From Macrophomina tecta (taxonomy: Eukaryota; Ascomycota; Dothideomycetes; Botryosphaeriales; Botryosphaeriaceae), in contig JAKSGN010000035.1 in the NCBI GenBank assembly GCA_024180945.1, positions 2,666,001 to 2,730,000 on the forward strand: DNA of 64,000 nt. Reading direction: 5' to 3'. Of this stretch, positions 21,866 to 33,971 are shown piece by piece. The translations under genes were made by a program, and so were the position numbers. The notes under the pieces are model-generated. The model saw nothing but the letters and a program-made list of their open reading frames with translations. It was not told the DNA's origin and made no database searches. Numbering within the stretch: position 1 is the first letter of the stretch; each line of letters starts with the position of its first letter.

Positions 21866-24516
21866 GGTGCCCCAGGGATGTAATGGACGACATTTGACGA
21901 TGAACATGGCAGGATGTGGTTGTCTGGGAGGCATCATGCATACACGGATGGATTTAACATCCGGCTTGAATTGGTGAACACCACGGTTTTGGAAAATGGC
22001 TCCAGCGAGGAGTGGTTTTGAGAGAGAGAGAGAGAAAAAAAAAAAAAAGGAAAACATGGCTGATGGCTGGATGCATGAAGGAGCATGCCATTGGCCCTCT
22101 TCTTACACAAGCATTCTCTTCACGCGTTTATAGCGGACACGGGTTGCATAGGCGGCTGGCTGCTTTTATAAATGGTTTATTGGCACAGGAGCGAATTATT
22201 TGGTATTGGTAAGTATTCTTCATTGGAATGGCGGGCCGCAGGATACCACTTTTCTGATGCATTCACTACCTCTCTTCTTCATCGTCACACGAGGCTGCCG
22301 GTTAGTCGGTTACGAACTGAATGTGCGTGAGGAAGATGTAATGGCCGATGTTATATTTTGCGTTTATTTAGCACAGAGGGGAATTCCCCCGGTGGGACAA
22401 GAGGAGGATTGCAGACTGTCGAGTTACGGCACTTCGTCGCATATTGAAGAAACCAAGCAGCGCGAGCTATAGGCGTTTAAGACACGCGGGGGAAGATGAA
22501 GTAGAATATAGCGTAAAACATAGAGTGAACATTGAGGTGGCCTCTACAGCCGAACAAGTTCAACGATTCGCTAACATAGAACTGACACGTAGGCAAGCCA
22601 CAACAAACAGCAGGATCGGGCCATTAATATTTTATTGAGGTATCAGGGACAGGTGCAAGGTCAAGACTGCGCTTCTTTGAGAAAGTAGTGTGGTTCAAGA
22701 CCGCGTGCGTACTTTGGTGTGCTCGGATGCGTCCTGACAAGCGCAGCCAGACGACACTTACCTATCATTCACCACCACGCACGCATTAATACACATATTA
22801 CAGCGCGATTACACGAGTACGACACACAGGTTACCGCTGCCTCAGGTTATTTGCATAAACCTCTACATTTACTCCATTCTTGCCCTCTTCCCACCCTCTC
22901 CACACTCGTCATCGTCGGCACGCCCCGCGTTCCTCGCCATCAAAGCTTCTGAGGCCCATGCGAGCACTGACATCCCTCCGAACTCCCTTCTCGCATCTCA
23001 TGCTCTTCAGCTCTGCGCTTCACGAGCTTTTGTGACTAGTCAACACATATCTCCCGACGCTTCGGCCTTGTGCACGATCGCGTCAAACATACACTCACCA
23101 CCACAGCCGCGTAGTTTTCCCCGTCGCCAACGGCAGCATGATGCCTCTCGGCAACAAAATTACCACCACTACCAACCCCGGGTCATCTATGGTGCTCCCG
23201 CTCTGCCCCTCCCGTTTGGTCATCACCATCGCGGCTCCGGCCTTCGAGGGCTTCTCGCAAGGCTCTCCGCCACATCGTTGCCGGCTGGCGCATTGATTAC
23301 GTCCAAGCCACCGCCAACGTGCCTGGCACAGTTACGGTCTTGAATTTCTTCGGCATCCTTATTTCTGATCACGCTAACCATGCTGTTGCGCGTGGAGATG
23401 TGGCCAGCGCCCTGCGCGCGTGCCTGCATCGGTATGGGATTTGATGCATGCGGAATTCGGGCCTACTATCAACCTCACCAAGTCTCTTGAGGTTGTCGCC
23501 GACGGAGGAGGAGGAGGAGGAGGAGGAGGTGGTGGTGGTGGTGGTGGTGGTGATGAGAAAGTCGAACATGACTGTAAAGCCGATTGTCGACCTTGACAAG
23601 AATTTCGAGAAAGTTATAGCTGCTCAGTTGTTGAGGCCGCGTCGTAGTGTAGAGTGAGGAGTAAGGGAGTTCAGGAGCAGATGCAGGAAGAGAAGCCGGA
23701 GCCAGAGGCGCTGTAGGAGGCGAGTGTTTCCAAGTCTGACAGGAAGAAGGTCGCTGTTTGGAGCAGTAAGAGGAAGAGCGGGAAAAGGGGGGTTTAAAGA
23801 AGAACTGAGCAGTTGGCTTTAATATGAAAGAATTGATGATGAAGGATGGAGTTTCTTTTTGCGATTTGTGCCTTACTTGACTGTTCTTACGATCGGTTTC
23901 ATGCTTTAGCGATGTGTGTTGGTTTTGCATGGCATAGTGTTGTGCGGCGCAACTTCTGCTTTTTTCTTTTTTCCTTTTTTTTTCACACATCAGATATGGA
24001 GACCTGGGCAACTCGCATTGAACAATTTATAGCGTCAGCAAAAATATTACGGATAATGGATTGGAGGCTATCCATCGGGCATAGTTTTAAAATCTTTTCT
24101 GATTTTCGGGTTTGACGGTAGTATTACAGTTTTGTTTGTTCGAAGCGACTCTATTTCTTTTGTTCTTCACTAACCGGAAAAGAAGGCTTCTCCAGATATG
24201 CAATAGCGCTATATCTATGATCTACCTCTAGAAGAGTGGGTCTAATGATCGAGGACTGCGAGTACTCGTACAATCTAGTCTAATCAAAACAGTGACACCA
24301 AAAACACAAAAGCGCTGGTGAAGGCAGAGGCGTAAGACACTGCGCAGATAAAATCAGTAACCGTCCCACCACCCCAAGACCCTGTGCCAAACCATCCCGC
24401 CCTTGGGCCCGACCCAGCATTTGAAATACCCTCCTTGCCCGAAACCTCCGGCCGAACCTTCCTTTTACCAACAGCACCACGCCTCACCCATTTTGGCCCA
24501 TCATGCATAACCACTT
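21866..24516. other. Intergenic, AT-richer, with microsatellites
   Basis: Contains the DOT1 3' flank, a (GA)n-A14 tract near 22019-22048 and the GGA/GGT repeat at 23504-23551. A protein-like open stretch ends at a TGA at 23442-23444 (see findings) but lacks a start and a family match. No gene is called. Confidence 0.4.
23504..23551. repeat. Compound trinucleotide microsatellite (GGA)8(GGT)8
   Basis: Eight perfect GGA units (23504-23527) abut eight perfect GGT units (23528-23551). It lies outside any gene I can support. Confidence 0.95.
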
Positions 24517-25741
24517 TCAACCCATCAGTAACCCCCCTCCGCTCACACTTCTCTTCTTCCCGCCCCCCTCCCCCGTCTCCTTGTCCTCTTCCTCCCCCGA
24601 TCCCACGTCCACCGTGGTAGCCGTCGAAAAAGGACGACTGCTCATCTCCAAATCCCCCTTCCACTGTGCCACACCACCCAAGTACCTCGCCGGATGCACC
24701 ACATTAAACACAACCACCGCTCCGACCATCATCGCGCCATCCAGCACGATAAAGTACACCTCATGCGTAATCAGATACCCATCCCATCCTTCCAGCAACT
24801 CCACCGTCCGATAAATGCTCCGCACATAGATAAATACCACGCTCACGACCGTCGCGCCCACCAGCACCTGCAAGCTCCTCTGCAATCCTTTCGCCCGCCG
24901 CAGGAAGACGATGAACAAGGCAAAAAAGACGGTAATTGCAGCCATCTGAAACACGATGCCGGCGACCATGATGTTTGTGCCGGGTGCCGTATCCTCGGGT
25001 GGCGTGGCGGAAGACGCGATTGAGGCGAGCGCCCCGCCGACGGCTTGCACGACGAGCGAGACGACGTCAGCGGTGCAGAAGAGGATGAGGTAGGTGCGCG
25101 GGCGTAGCGGCGAGGTGTGCGGCCCGCAGAGGGTGATGAGTCGGCCGAGGATGACGTAGATGGCGGCGGTCCAGAAGGTGGGCGCTGCGGCGAGGGGAGG
25201 AGAGTGTTAGTGCGGCTGAGTGTGGTGAAAGCTTTGCGGAAAGGGGGGAGCCGATGGTCTGGCGGTCACTTAGCAGGCTGGGAGGCCGGATGGATTGTAC
25301 CGTGTACGTCTTCCCAGTGGTTGCTGTGGCACTGCCGGCTTGCTGATGTTCTGGCTGGAAGTCGTTGTCGGGAGCGAACGTACCGATGATCAGTGTCGTG
25401 ATCTGCATCAAGAAGGCATCATTGTTGTACGGACAGGACGCGGACCACGTCCTCCCTACCCATCCGATCACCTCCGCTGTTGAGGAATGGCGGTCAGTGT
25501 GTCTGCGTGATATTCCAAAGCGCGACAGCGGTCTGTCAGGGGTTCACTTACTCAGTCCGCCGAGTGCGAAGAGAAGTGTCCACCACTGCCGAGTCCATGC
25601 TGACTGGCCGAGATGAATTAAAGTCGAGACCCCAAAGAGAGAGATGAATGTGATGCCCGCGGCTTCCGATGGCACGTAGCCGTAAGAGTTTTTGAGGCCT
25701 GGCTGTTGTGCGAGGCAGCCTGTCCGGTAGTCGTCGCTCAT
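24517..25741 (-). CDS. RTA1-like 7-TM protein (lipid-translocating exporter family)
   Basis: Three exons: 25741-25552, 25476-25384 and 25184-24517, giving 316 aa. Introns are 75 nt (gtaagt...caacag) and 199 nt (gtacgt...ccgcag). Joining gives the family pattern YGYVPSEAAGITFISLFG (TM1), then EVIGWVGR (TM3), IAPTFWTAAIYVILGRLI (TM4), FCTADVVSLVVQAVGGA (TM5), FVYVRSIYRTVELLEGW and a last TM with YFIVLDGAMM. These match the RTA1 Pfam family (RTA1, RTM1, RSB1), proteins of plasma or organelle membranes linked to toxin or sphingoid-base tolerance. The C-terminal tail (about 275-316) is hydrophilic and Gly/Glu/Lys-rich. The two neighbours on either side are unrelated in function. Confidence 0.85.
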
Positions 25742-26415
25742 ATTCGTTGGCCTATTTGAGCGCGTAGTAACACAATGAAAATATTATGAACAGAACTGAG
25801 AGATTTGGGGGAGGAGTCTCGACTTTAGGACCGTGAAGAAATACCATCCGCGGCCAAGTCTGACTGCTTAAGTGTTTCTGGCCCTCCGCTTGTCGACGGA
25901 AAGCATCGTATCCGCAATGGACCCACATAAGGGCCTTAGAAGCCACTTGACCATAAGTAACGGGGCAGTGCCGTGGAATCTAGGCATAGGTTCAGCCTCT
26001 CAAGTGCCGGACTGATATCAACACCAGCGGCTCTCGCGAGTGTTACCGCATTTGGAAAGCACATCGCGGCGGTTGGGCTGATATTTCGCCGGAGGCACAG
26101 GAGCTCTTGACGTGTAGCATGATAACTGCTTACGTATGGCGGGGCGTAGGGCTATGGGTGGTAAGAGGCTCGTCCTTCAGGTTGGTGGTGGAAACAATCT
26201 GGCATCGAGGTTCAGACGACGCTACACCCAAAGCGGCAATAATGTCGCGAGACGGAAGAGCTCGGCCGAGGGGCGATCGATGCCGTCTCCGTTCCTCCAC
26301 GCCGCCACGCCTCAGCGAAATACGGGGATATACTTAGCACATGCAAGATGGAATTCTTGTCGCGAGTGAAAGATCAAAGACGGACCAAAAAGACTTTACG
26401 TCATGAACGGTACTT
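25742..26415. other. Intergenic between RTA1-like gene and Zn2Cys6 gene
   Basis: 674 bp holding the RTA1-like promoter and the 3' flank of the transcription factor. No gene seen. Confidence 0.45.
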
Positions 26416-27996
26416 TCAATTTCCCACATCCTCGACGCCTGTCCACGCCATCTGAAGATCCTGCTCAAACGACGCAGCTACGTCGAAGCCTTTGCTCTTA
26501 ATGACTGAAAGAAAATCCAGCACGCGCTTCCGCTCCTCCGCCGCTTTCATCTCGAGTCCCACCAAGTGCGTGATGGGCATGTACAGGACGGCCTCCATCT
26601 CGACCCGGCTCAGCCGCCCCTCCGCATAATCAAGCGCAGCGATTGCTTGCTTGCGAATCATATTATCATCCATCACCGGCAGCTCACAGTTGAGTGCGGA
26701 CCACGCGGGGTGCAGGAACAAGCGTGAGAGGCCGGTGAGGCCCCAGTGATAGTAGGGGATGGTGGAAAATAAGCCGGGCTCCAGGTCTTCGGGATCCTGA
26801 TCTGCAAAGGATAAGATAGAGGTGATGATCTCCCGCTGGAGACGCGAGGCCTGGCACACGATTTCTATGCCAATAGTAGCATGTCTCGAAGAGTCGCATT
26901 CATTTGTCCATGAGAGCAAGTTCCCAGGCAGCGGGCATCCATGCTCGGAAATAGATGGGAATCCATATTGTTCGGCCTCGACGGCCCATGATAGTGCCCT
27001 ACTCAATGTCAGCTACTTGATGCAAAGCAGGGTGAGACAGATGCGCCTACCTGAATTGCAGCATGCCCCACTTCTCTAAAATGTCCAGCAATGCATCCAG
27101 ACGCTTTGTTGACAAGATAGGCACGTCTTTGGCGGCCGGAACGGGCTCGAGTAGTGGAGTAAAGATAGACTGCGTCATTGGGAGCGCCACATCCTCGCAC
27201 AGGAGGATGGCACCCAAAACGTCGCTCATGCGCAGGAATCTGACAAGCGCTGACTCAAACTCGCCCTGTGCCTCACGACATCTGCCGTTTCGGTGCAGAT
27301 ATTCGCCTATCTCGCGGATCAGCGCGCGCCATTGTTTGCCCGTTTTGTCGTACAAAAGCTACTTTGAATTAGTGATCAACAATGACACCAGAGTACTACG
27401 ATGTTTACCTCGACGAATCCGGAAAGCAGGGCGCACAACAGCACCGTATTGAATTGTGTGCTACGAGATCCCCGCATGTGCTCTTCGATTGTCTTCCTTA
27501 GAGACAGCCATGAAGCGTGAAGTTCGCGTTTCTCAGCAGCACTCAGCCGAAGGAGGTTGGAGTTTCTACTCGCGTAGACGCCGCCAACGACCGAGACGGT
27601 CTTGTTGACGAGGTCATTATCATGCGAGAGGCCACCTATCGAGTCGAAGGAAAAGACAGCGATGATGGGGGATGCGGAGAGGCCTATGGCCTGGAAGAAG
27701 ACACTTGTATAGCGCCAAGCATCTTGGACTAGGGGTTGTTTGATCTTGCTTGCGGATCGACGGGCAGATTTCTTGTTTCCGTACTCTATGATTGTGATGT
27801 CATTGGTAGAGGGTGGTGGAGAGACACAATTGACGCCTCGGGCACTGCAGTATGAGCATGGCCGGCGACCGTCACACTGAGGATGTTAGCACGGGTGGGC
27901 GGCAAGGAGATTTGGGGGCCGGACCTTCACATGATCTTTCTGGCAACGCAGGCAGCGATGGCCCGAACGGCGTCTGTCGCGGGATCCACAGGGCAT
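26416..27996 (-). CDS. Zn2Cys6 fungal-type transcription factor
   Basis: Four exons: 27996-27925, 27876-27409, 27358-27051 and 27001-26416, giving 477 aa. The DNA-binding cluster is at the N-terminus with cysteines 15, 18, 25, 31, 34 and 41, spaced C-x2-C-x6-C-x5-C-x2-C-x6-C, a perfect Gal4-type binuclear zinc cluster. The first intron (48 nt, branch GCTAAC) falls between Cys18 and Cys25. Only the weak donor gtccgg keeps the spacing; the alternative gtgaag six bases earlier would delete two residues. A basic linker (GNKKSARRSASKIKQ) follows. Residues 75-477 resemble the helical C-terminal domain of small aflatoxin-regulator-like or DUF3468-like regulators, with no clear fungal_trans motif. 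The start ATG at 27996 is the first in the frame; the frame is open upstream without an ATG. It may regulate neighbours, but no target sites were identified. Confidence 0.85.
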
Positions 27997-30643
27997 GGCC
28001 GCGGCCAGAGGAGGGCGAGAGACGCGGGGTGCTCGGCTAGAACGTAGGGGAGAGTGGGATTGAATAACTTGATGCCCTTGAAAGATGCAAAGGGAAAAAG
28101 TCCCGCGAGCAGGCGTAGGAAGGCCTCCCAAAGAGGGTAGAACGGAGAGCAGATATATGACGGATTCTGTGCAGTGTCGGCGGGCCCGTATAGCGTATTC
28201 ATAGGGGCGAAAGCTTATGCTCGCGGAATGACTCGGGCCCGGGCTGTGCGCATGCTCTTCGTTGGCATCCCGAATCGACGGCGGGCGGAGTCTGTCAGGC
28301 GTCGTCGGACTAGAGATAGTCGCTGACCATGTGTGCAGATTACTGCCGCCTAGCCGGTGTCGTTTAGAGGCGGGGGCGCAGCGAGGTGTAGGGAGACAGC
28401 GGCAAGGAGGGGGCTGCGGCCGACACTAGTGCAGGCATTCGCTGCAAGAAATGCCCAAGCGAAACACTACGTAAGCACTGCGCCAGTCCTCTTCTGCCCG
28501 CCTGCTGCTCGCTCCCTCCTCTTCCCCGCCCTCTGCACTGCTGCCGCGGCCAGTCGGCTGCCATCCTGCCATCTCCACCGTTGAAGCTTGAATCACCGGC
28601 CCGAGCTGACCCACTGGCCTCTTATTGTTCTGCCCGCTTAGCCGCAATAAGGTTTGACGCTCATCCCAGCCTGCTTGGCCAGATAAAATTGCCCGCTTGG
28701 CTCCAGCCGTTCCCTAGGAGCTCAGAGCGATACTCGTCTTGTTTGTTGTTGCCGCCCCGAAATTCGTGTCTGTATCGCCCGTATCAAATATACGACACAG
28801 CCGGTGGCGCAGTTCCCAGGAGCTCTCTCTAGCATCTCAATATGAGCTTGATCCTCCCATACTGCGAGGCTTTGGCCCTTTCGCTCCAATACTTCCGTAT
28901 ACAGCCCCCGCTTTGAAGCGTCCGTCCGCGCAACGCTAAGAATCATATTCAACACTGCATCGCGAGCACCAATGAGATTCTAGGCCAGAACCATGTCCCG
29001 CTGCTCGAAGGGACATCCGGCAATCGGCGTTTACCACCAGACCCATGGCTTATCCTCTCCGCCCTTCTTCAAATCGTGAACGTCTATCCCACGTCTCCGC
29101 CGTAACCAATGCCGCTGAGCCCGGCATTCGTGCAATGTCCATATGTGTCGTTGCCTGATACCTTCTCGCGGGCATCGTGCCCCGTTATCAGCTCCCGCTC
29201 TGCGCCGTCGTCTGGGATTATCAATCAAATCCCGCCGTCTGTATCCACAATATGCCGAGTACTCGAGAGGCAGTGCTGGCAACCCACGGTCTGGACGCCG
29301 CGCACACCCGGCTCAAAGCTGGAAAATAGACATCGACGAGCGGTTTTATCATCGGCTACCGTTATGAGTCTATCCTCACGATTCCATACTTACATCTGAG
29401 TAGCTGGTGCACATTGCACCCATCTTCGCGGGGGTCATGTGTCACCTGAGTGGCCCTTAAAAAGCGCTTGAGGGAGGTCCGGTATTACTGGGAAACTTTC
29501 TGACCAAAGGAGGTATATGAAACAGGCTCTCGGGAGACACCATTGTTAAGCTCGAACGTTCATATTCGATAAATCTTATCACGATCCGGAAGCGAAATTG
29601 GGCCGACTCATAATCTCTACCACTCCCTCCTCTGGAGCAAAAGACAATGGTATCTAGAGCTAGGCTTAATACCTGGGTACAATATGCGTTAACCGCTGTT
29701 ACTTGGCCAGCACCAACGAAGGAAGGATGTTCTAGAGCTTCGACCCGCCAAAAACCACCAATTCATGATGTGGCCAGAACGGCCTTCCAGGGAGACGGGC
29801 CCCTTGACTGTATGAAGCGTGACTCCTCTTTCTAGAACTCGATCGATTGTGGGCCGTCAAGGTTAGACACCACCAATAGGAGACTTTAGCGCCCATCTAC
29901 CTTCCTTCGTCGCCATTCCCACTAGCTCCTACCATCGGCTGGTCCAAAGCATAAATATCATGAGATGCCGACCATCGCCCTGAGACGGTTGGCTTACCGC
30001 TTATACGGAGATTGCTGGGGCTGCTTGCGTTTCACGCCACGTAGCATCAGGCCAAGCCCTCCTTGATTTCTTTCCATTCCCCGAGACAAATAATAACACA
30101 CCAGTAGTCCCAAACGGTGTCCCTTCCTTAAGGTTGGAAAAAAGCGTTTCTGCTGTCGTATGAGCATTCCGATGCATAACACCTCCGTTGTTTTCAACAA
30201 CCTTTATTCATTTTAGCTGCGCAGCCAAGACAACGAACGCTGCCAGCACGAGCTGGAAGAGGGGAAAAAAAAAAAAAGAGCCGAATCCTACAAACAGCCT
30301 CTTACTTACGACAGTTGAGTTACAAACGGAGAAAATCCTGCAGAGCCAAGAAGCGATGACTCCATGGTATAGCTTAATCGATTACTCAAGGGCACATGTG
30401 CACATTGGTAGGGTATGCTTTCTATGCAAGAAAATCAAGGGGATAAAGGGGTAAGCAATCTCGGCCCGTGGCCCCTCTTGAACAGTTGCAAAGATAGTAG
30501 TTATCCCTACATAGCGGATGGCAGACATAAGATCCTCGGAAGACGTATGAAAATCTCAATAACTAGGCCAAAACCCCGCATGCCCGTTACACATGAAAAG
30601 GAAACGAAAAAAAGAAAAAAAAAGAAAACTCCTTCCCGCCCGC
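27997..30643. other. Intergenic, no supported gene
   Basis: 2.6 kb between the Zn2Cys6 gene start and the 3' end of the halogenase-like gene. It holds the transcription factor promoter on its left. Frames are short and unpatterned. A-rich tracts lie at 30265-30279 and 30605-30630. Confidence 0.4.
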
Positions 30644-32627
30644 CTATCCACCCAAGCCGACACTGCCGCCCATCCCACCCACCAGCTCAACATCGACTGC
30701 CTTATTCACGCCACCGCAAATCGGGCACTTCCTCGCCTTCCCCGTCAACAGCCGCCACTCGCCACAGCACTCGCACCGCTTCGCCAACACGTCCCTCTCC
30801 GTCTTCGTCTCATCAAACCTCAACTCATCATCGTAGTACCTGAACACGCCGCCCCACCGATTCTTGTACACGCCCTTCGCGACCACGTCCTTCACCGCGT
30901 CCTCGGCCAGCCGGCGCACCTCGTCGACGACGCCGTCCTTGGGCGCCTCCGGCGGGCCCTCCAGCAGCGCAATCACCCGGTCCGCGAGCGCGATGTACTC
31001 CGGGCGATTCGCGCCCCACTCCCACCGCGTCAGCAGCTCGTACACGTGCGGGCCGTGCAGGTCCAGGCCGACCTCGCGCATGCGCCTGAACTCGTCGTTG
31101 CCGATGGCGAAGATGTACTGGAACAGCGGGCCGACCGTGCCCGTCTGCGGGTGGCGCATGGTCAGGTAGTTGAAGATGTTCATGCGATGCAGCAGCGGGA
31201 CGCGCTGGGCGCAGTACGTCGAGTGCTCCTCGAGCAGGGCGTTGCGGCGCGCCGGGTCGCGCGCGCGCAGGTAGGCGTGGGTGCGCTCGGCCAGGTGGAC
31301 GCTGGTGCCGATGTTGCAGTTGATGCCGGGCGAGTAGAGCGGGTTGGTGAAGCCGGCGGCGTCGCCGATGGCGGCCCAGCCGGGCCCCGCTGCCACGGGG
31401 GATGCGTACGTCAGCGACTTGCGGACGTACCACGTCGTCTTGGGGCCGTAGGGGTCGCGCAGGAGGGTATGGCGCGACATGAAGGCCTGCATGCGCGGGT
31501 AGCGCGAGGTGATCCAGTTGAACTTGCGCTCGGCTTCGCAGGTGCCGTAGGTGGAGAGGTCGGAGGGGTAGACGACGTCGGAGCGCAGCGCGTAGCCGAT
31601 GGAGACGATCCAGCGGAACTTGAGGCCGAACATGCGGGCGAGCTCGAGGGAGGAAGGGTACGCGTCGGAAGGCGTGTTGGCGGCGTTGAGGTCTAGGAGG
31701 TGGTTGATCATGGCGATCAGGTTGGGGAGAGGGGAGCCTTCCCACGAGGGGAGGCGGATGATCCAGGCCCAGCTGAGAAGGGTGTCAGTGTGGGGTTTGT
31801 TCTCGAGGATGGAAAAGAGGTGGAGCTTACCCTTCGGCAAGGCAGATGTGGTTGGTGTGGCAGGATTGGTAATGCGGGAGAGGGAGGTCCGCCTCGTCGC
31901 CGTCCATCTCGAAGTACGCCCAGAAAGAGTCGGTGTTGAAGCCAGGGAAGCGGGTGACCCGGGCTGCCTTGGATGCGAACCTCCGGAAGCGGCCAGTGGC
32001 GTCAACGACGAGCTTGGTCTCGATGTGCTTGTTGCGGCTGCCGTCAGAGACCTCGACTCGACCTGGACTGTAGCCATCTTCCATCGGCAGCTTGGTTGAG
32101 TTGATGTCGACGGAATGGCCATGCAACACCTTGACGCCCAGCCGCTGAGCGTACAAGGTAAGCAGAAGCTCACTGATCTTACGCTCTATTTGCAGCGTGG
32201 CAACGTAGTCTCCGGGTGGGCCGTTGGCGCAGAAGTCGGCACATTCTTCAGGATCACCGTTGTGAGGCATGTAGTAGAAGGCCAAACCATCCTTGGGACC
32301 GAACAGACGCCACAGAAGGGAAGTGCTAATGCCAATGCTCTTGAGCCAGACGCCGAAGGTCGTCAATGTGCTCTCTCCGATCTTGTATCCAGGGGACTGC
32401 GCCTTTTCAAGCACGGTAATGGATGCACCAAGACCCGAACCAGCCTGGTGGGCGGACCGCAGACGTGCGTGGATGGCGTAAATCAGCGAGTGGATACCTC
32501 CGCCGACGACGACCACGTCCGATGACGAGGGGAAGGCATCGTCTGTGTTCTGGGAGTTGATGTAGTCGGCTTCCGTGGGTTCCTGGGAAGCCCGCGAGCT
32601 TCGACGAGAGGACGGATAGAACCACAT
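30644..32627 (-). CDS. Flavin-dependent halogenase-like oxidoreductase with C-terminal zinc ribbon
   Basis: Two exons: 32627-31831 and 31772-30644, giving 641 aa, with a 58-nt intron (gtaagc...ttctcag). A FAD-binding Rossmann motif DVVVVGGGIHS lies at 37-47 (third Gly replaced by Ser). GESTLTTFG follows in the position of the halogenase GE(S/A)T element. LVVDATGR marks the second FAD motif. Splicing creates GWAWIIRLP (266-274), close to the W-x-W-x-I-P signature of flavin-dependent halogenases. Later comes GDAAGFTNPLYSPGI, the flavin-contact segment. The C-terminus has C600-x2-C603 and C616-x2-C619, a zinc-ribbon pattern not usual in halogenases. Family members halogenate aromatic substrates or act as flavin monooxygenases. 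The ATG at 32627 is preferred although the frame is open to 32849, because the upstream residues are not family-like. The nearest neighbour is a Zn2Cys6 regulator 2.6 kb away. Confidence 0.75.
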
Positions 32628-33971
32628 GAGGTCGGCCGAGAAAGGGAGAGGGAGAAAAGCCGGGACGAACTGAGCAGTGCCGCGACAGCTGGGATGTTCC
32701 TTGCTCAAGTAACCTTCAAATAGGCACAGCTGGCCGGAACAGCAACCCTCGGACGCGTGGAGATGTGCTTCAACCACCGCCGTCACGCCGTTGCACCGGC
32801 CGATGCTACCCACAATAAGTAAGGCGTAATGCGGAGATCCCCTTGTCATGCAGCTGCAGCCTGTTCTTGAAGAGTTCGAGCTCGGGGCAGATCCTCAATC
32901 GCGGCGCTGCTGTCTCACCGGTACAGCGGAATCGGCCTCGCAAAGGGTCCAGCTCGGGGCAGATGTTGGTGTGTGGCTCGCCATCTTCTCGGTCCTTGTG
33001 AAGCTTAGATCGATACCTCGTGGCCATACCGGTGACACGTATCTGCCGTGCATGGCCTTTGCTTCGGCAAGGGAAAAAAAAAAGCGTCGGGGGACTAATG
33101 GACTGGCATGCTTTTTCCAGGTGGCCGCGTGCATATGCGGTCACCATCACGATGCCCACAAGGATGAACCGCCGAGGCTTCCTATCTGGTCTGCGGCGCA
33201 GTCGTGCTTACGGCAAGCTTGAAGCGTCCGGCGGCTAAGTAAAAATACAACTGGCGAGGCCGCGCCGCAGTATCCGACACTGCTGCGGGTCTGTCGCCGA
33301 TTCTGCCGCAAGAATGATCGATGGAACCTGGCTCACATCACACCTGGAGCAAGGGGAAAATCTCCGAGCGAAGGCTGTTTCGCCCGCACAGCAGGTGATG
33401 GAGGTAAGCGATAACGAACGTTATGCGGGCCGCGCCGTGTGTCCGGTCGGGGCCCGTGCCAATGGTTCTCGTTTATTCCTTGGAGCTCAGACTCTGGGCG
33501 GTGGGAGCACAGGTGGAGAAAACCGATAGCAGATGGGAGGATCCTTCACCAGCCATCAAGGCGTGTCGCTCGCATCAGTCTTGTGATCGCGACAGGCTAG
33601 TGCATCAATGGAAACCGGCCGACGCTCTCAGCTGAGCCATGTGGCTGCGAGTCAGATCACGGGCGGGTGTGGAAAGGGTGGGCCGAGCCGTCCAATTGAA
33701 CCATAATTTTCACACTCGATCCTTGGCTACCTACGAACGCCATGCATGCCATGCCTCCACTATCTACCGACGCCCGGTAAAGTACAGGTAAGAACAGAAG
33801 TGAAGAGAGGAGAGATGTTTGAGAGGGGCATCAGATATACAAAAATCGTTTTTGCGCGCCAATGACGGGTGGTGAGCGGTGTGCAGGCGGAGAGCAGCCA
33901 ATCGTGACGTTCTTCGTGGCATTGGCCGTCTTCAGGGTATTTTTAATTTTTCATCGTGAGCGACCGAGTGG
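32628..33971. other. Intergenic between halogenase-like gene and TUF1
   Basis: 1.3 kb with the halogenase-like promoter and the TUF1 3' flank. No gene or repeat of note. TA-poor, with no obvious TATA box at the usual distance. Confidence 0.45.

Noticed and set aside
30593..31696. 367-codon plus-strand frame opposite the halogenase-like gene
   Set aside because: Antisense shadow; Val/Ala/Arg-rich with no domain, while the minus strand carries clear enzyme motifs.
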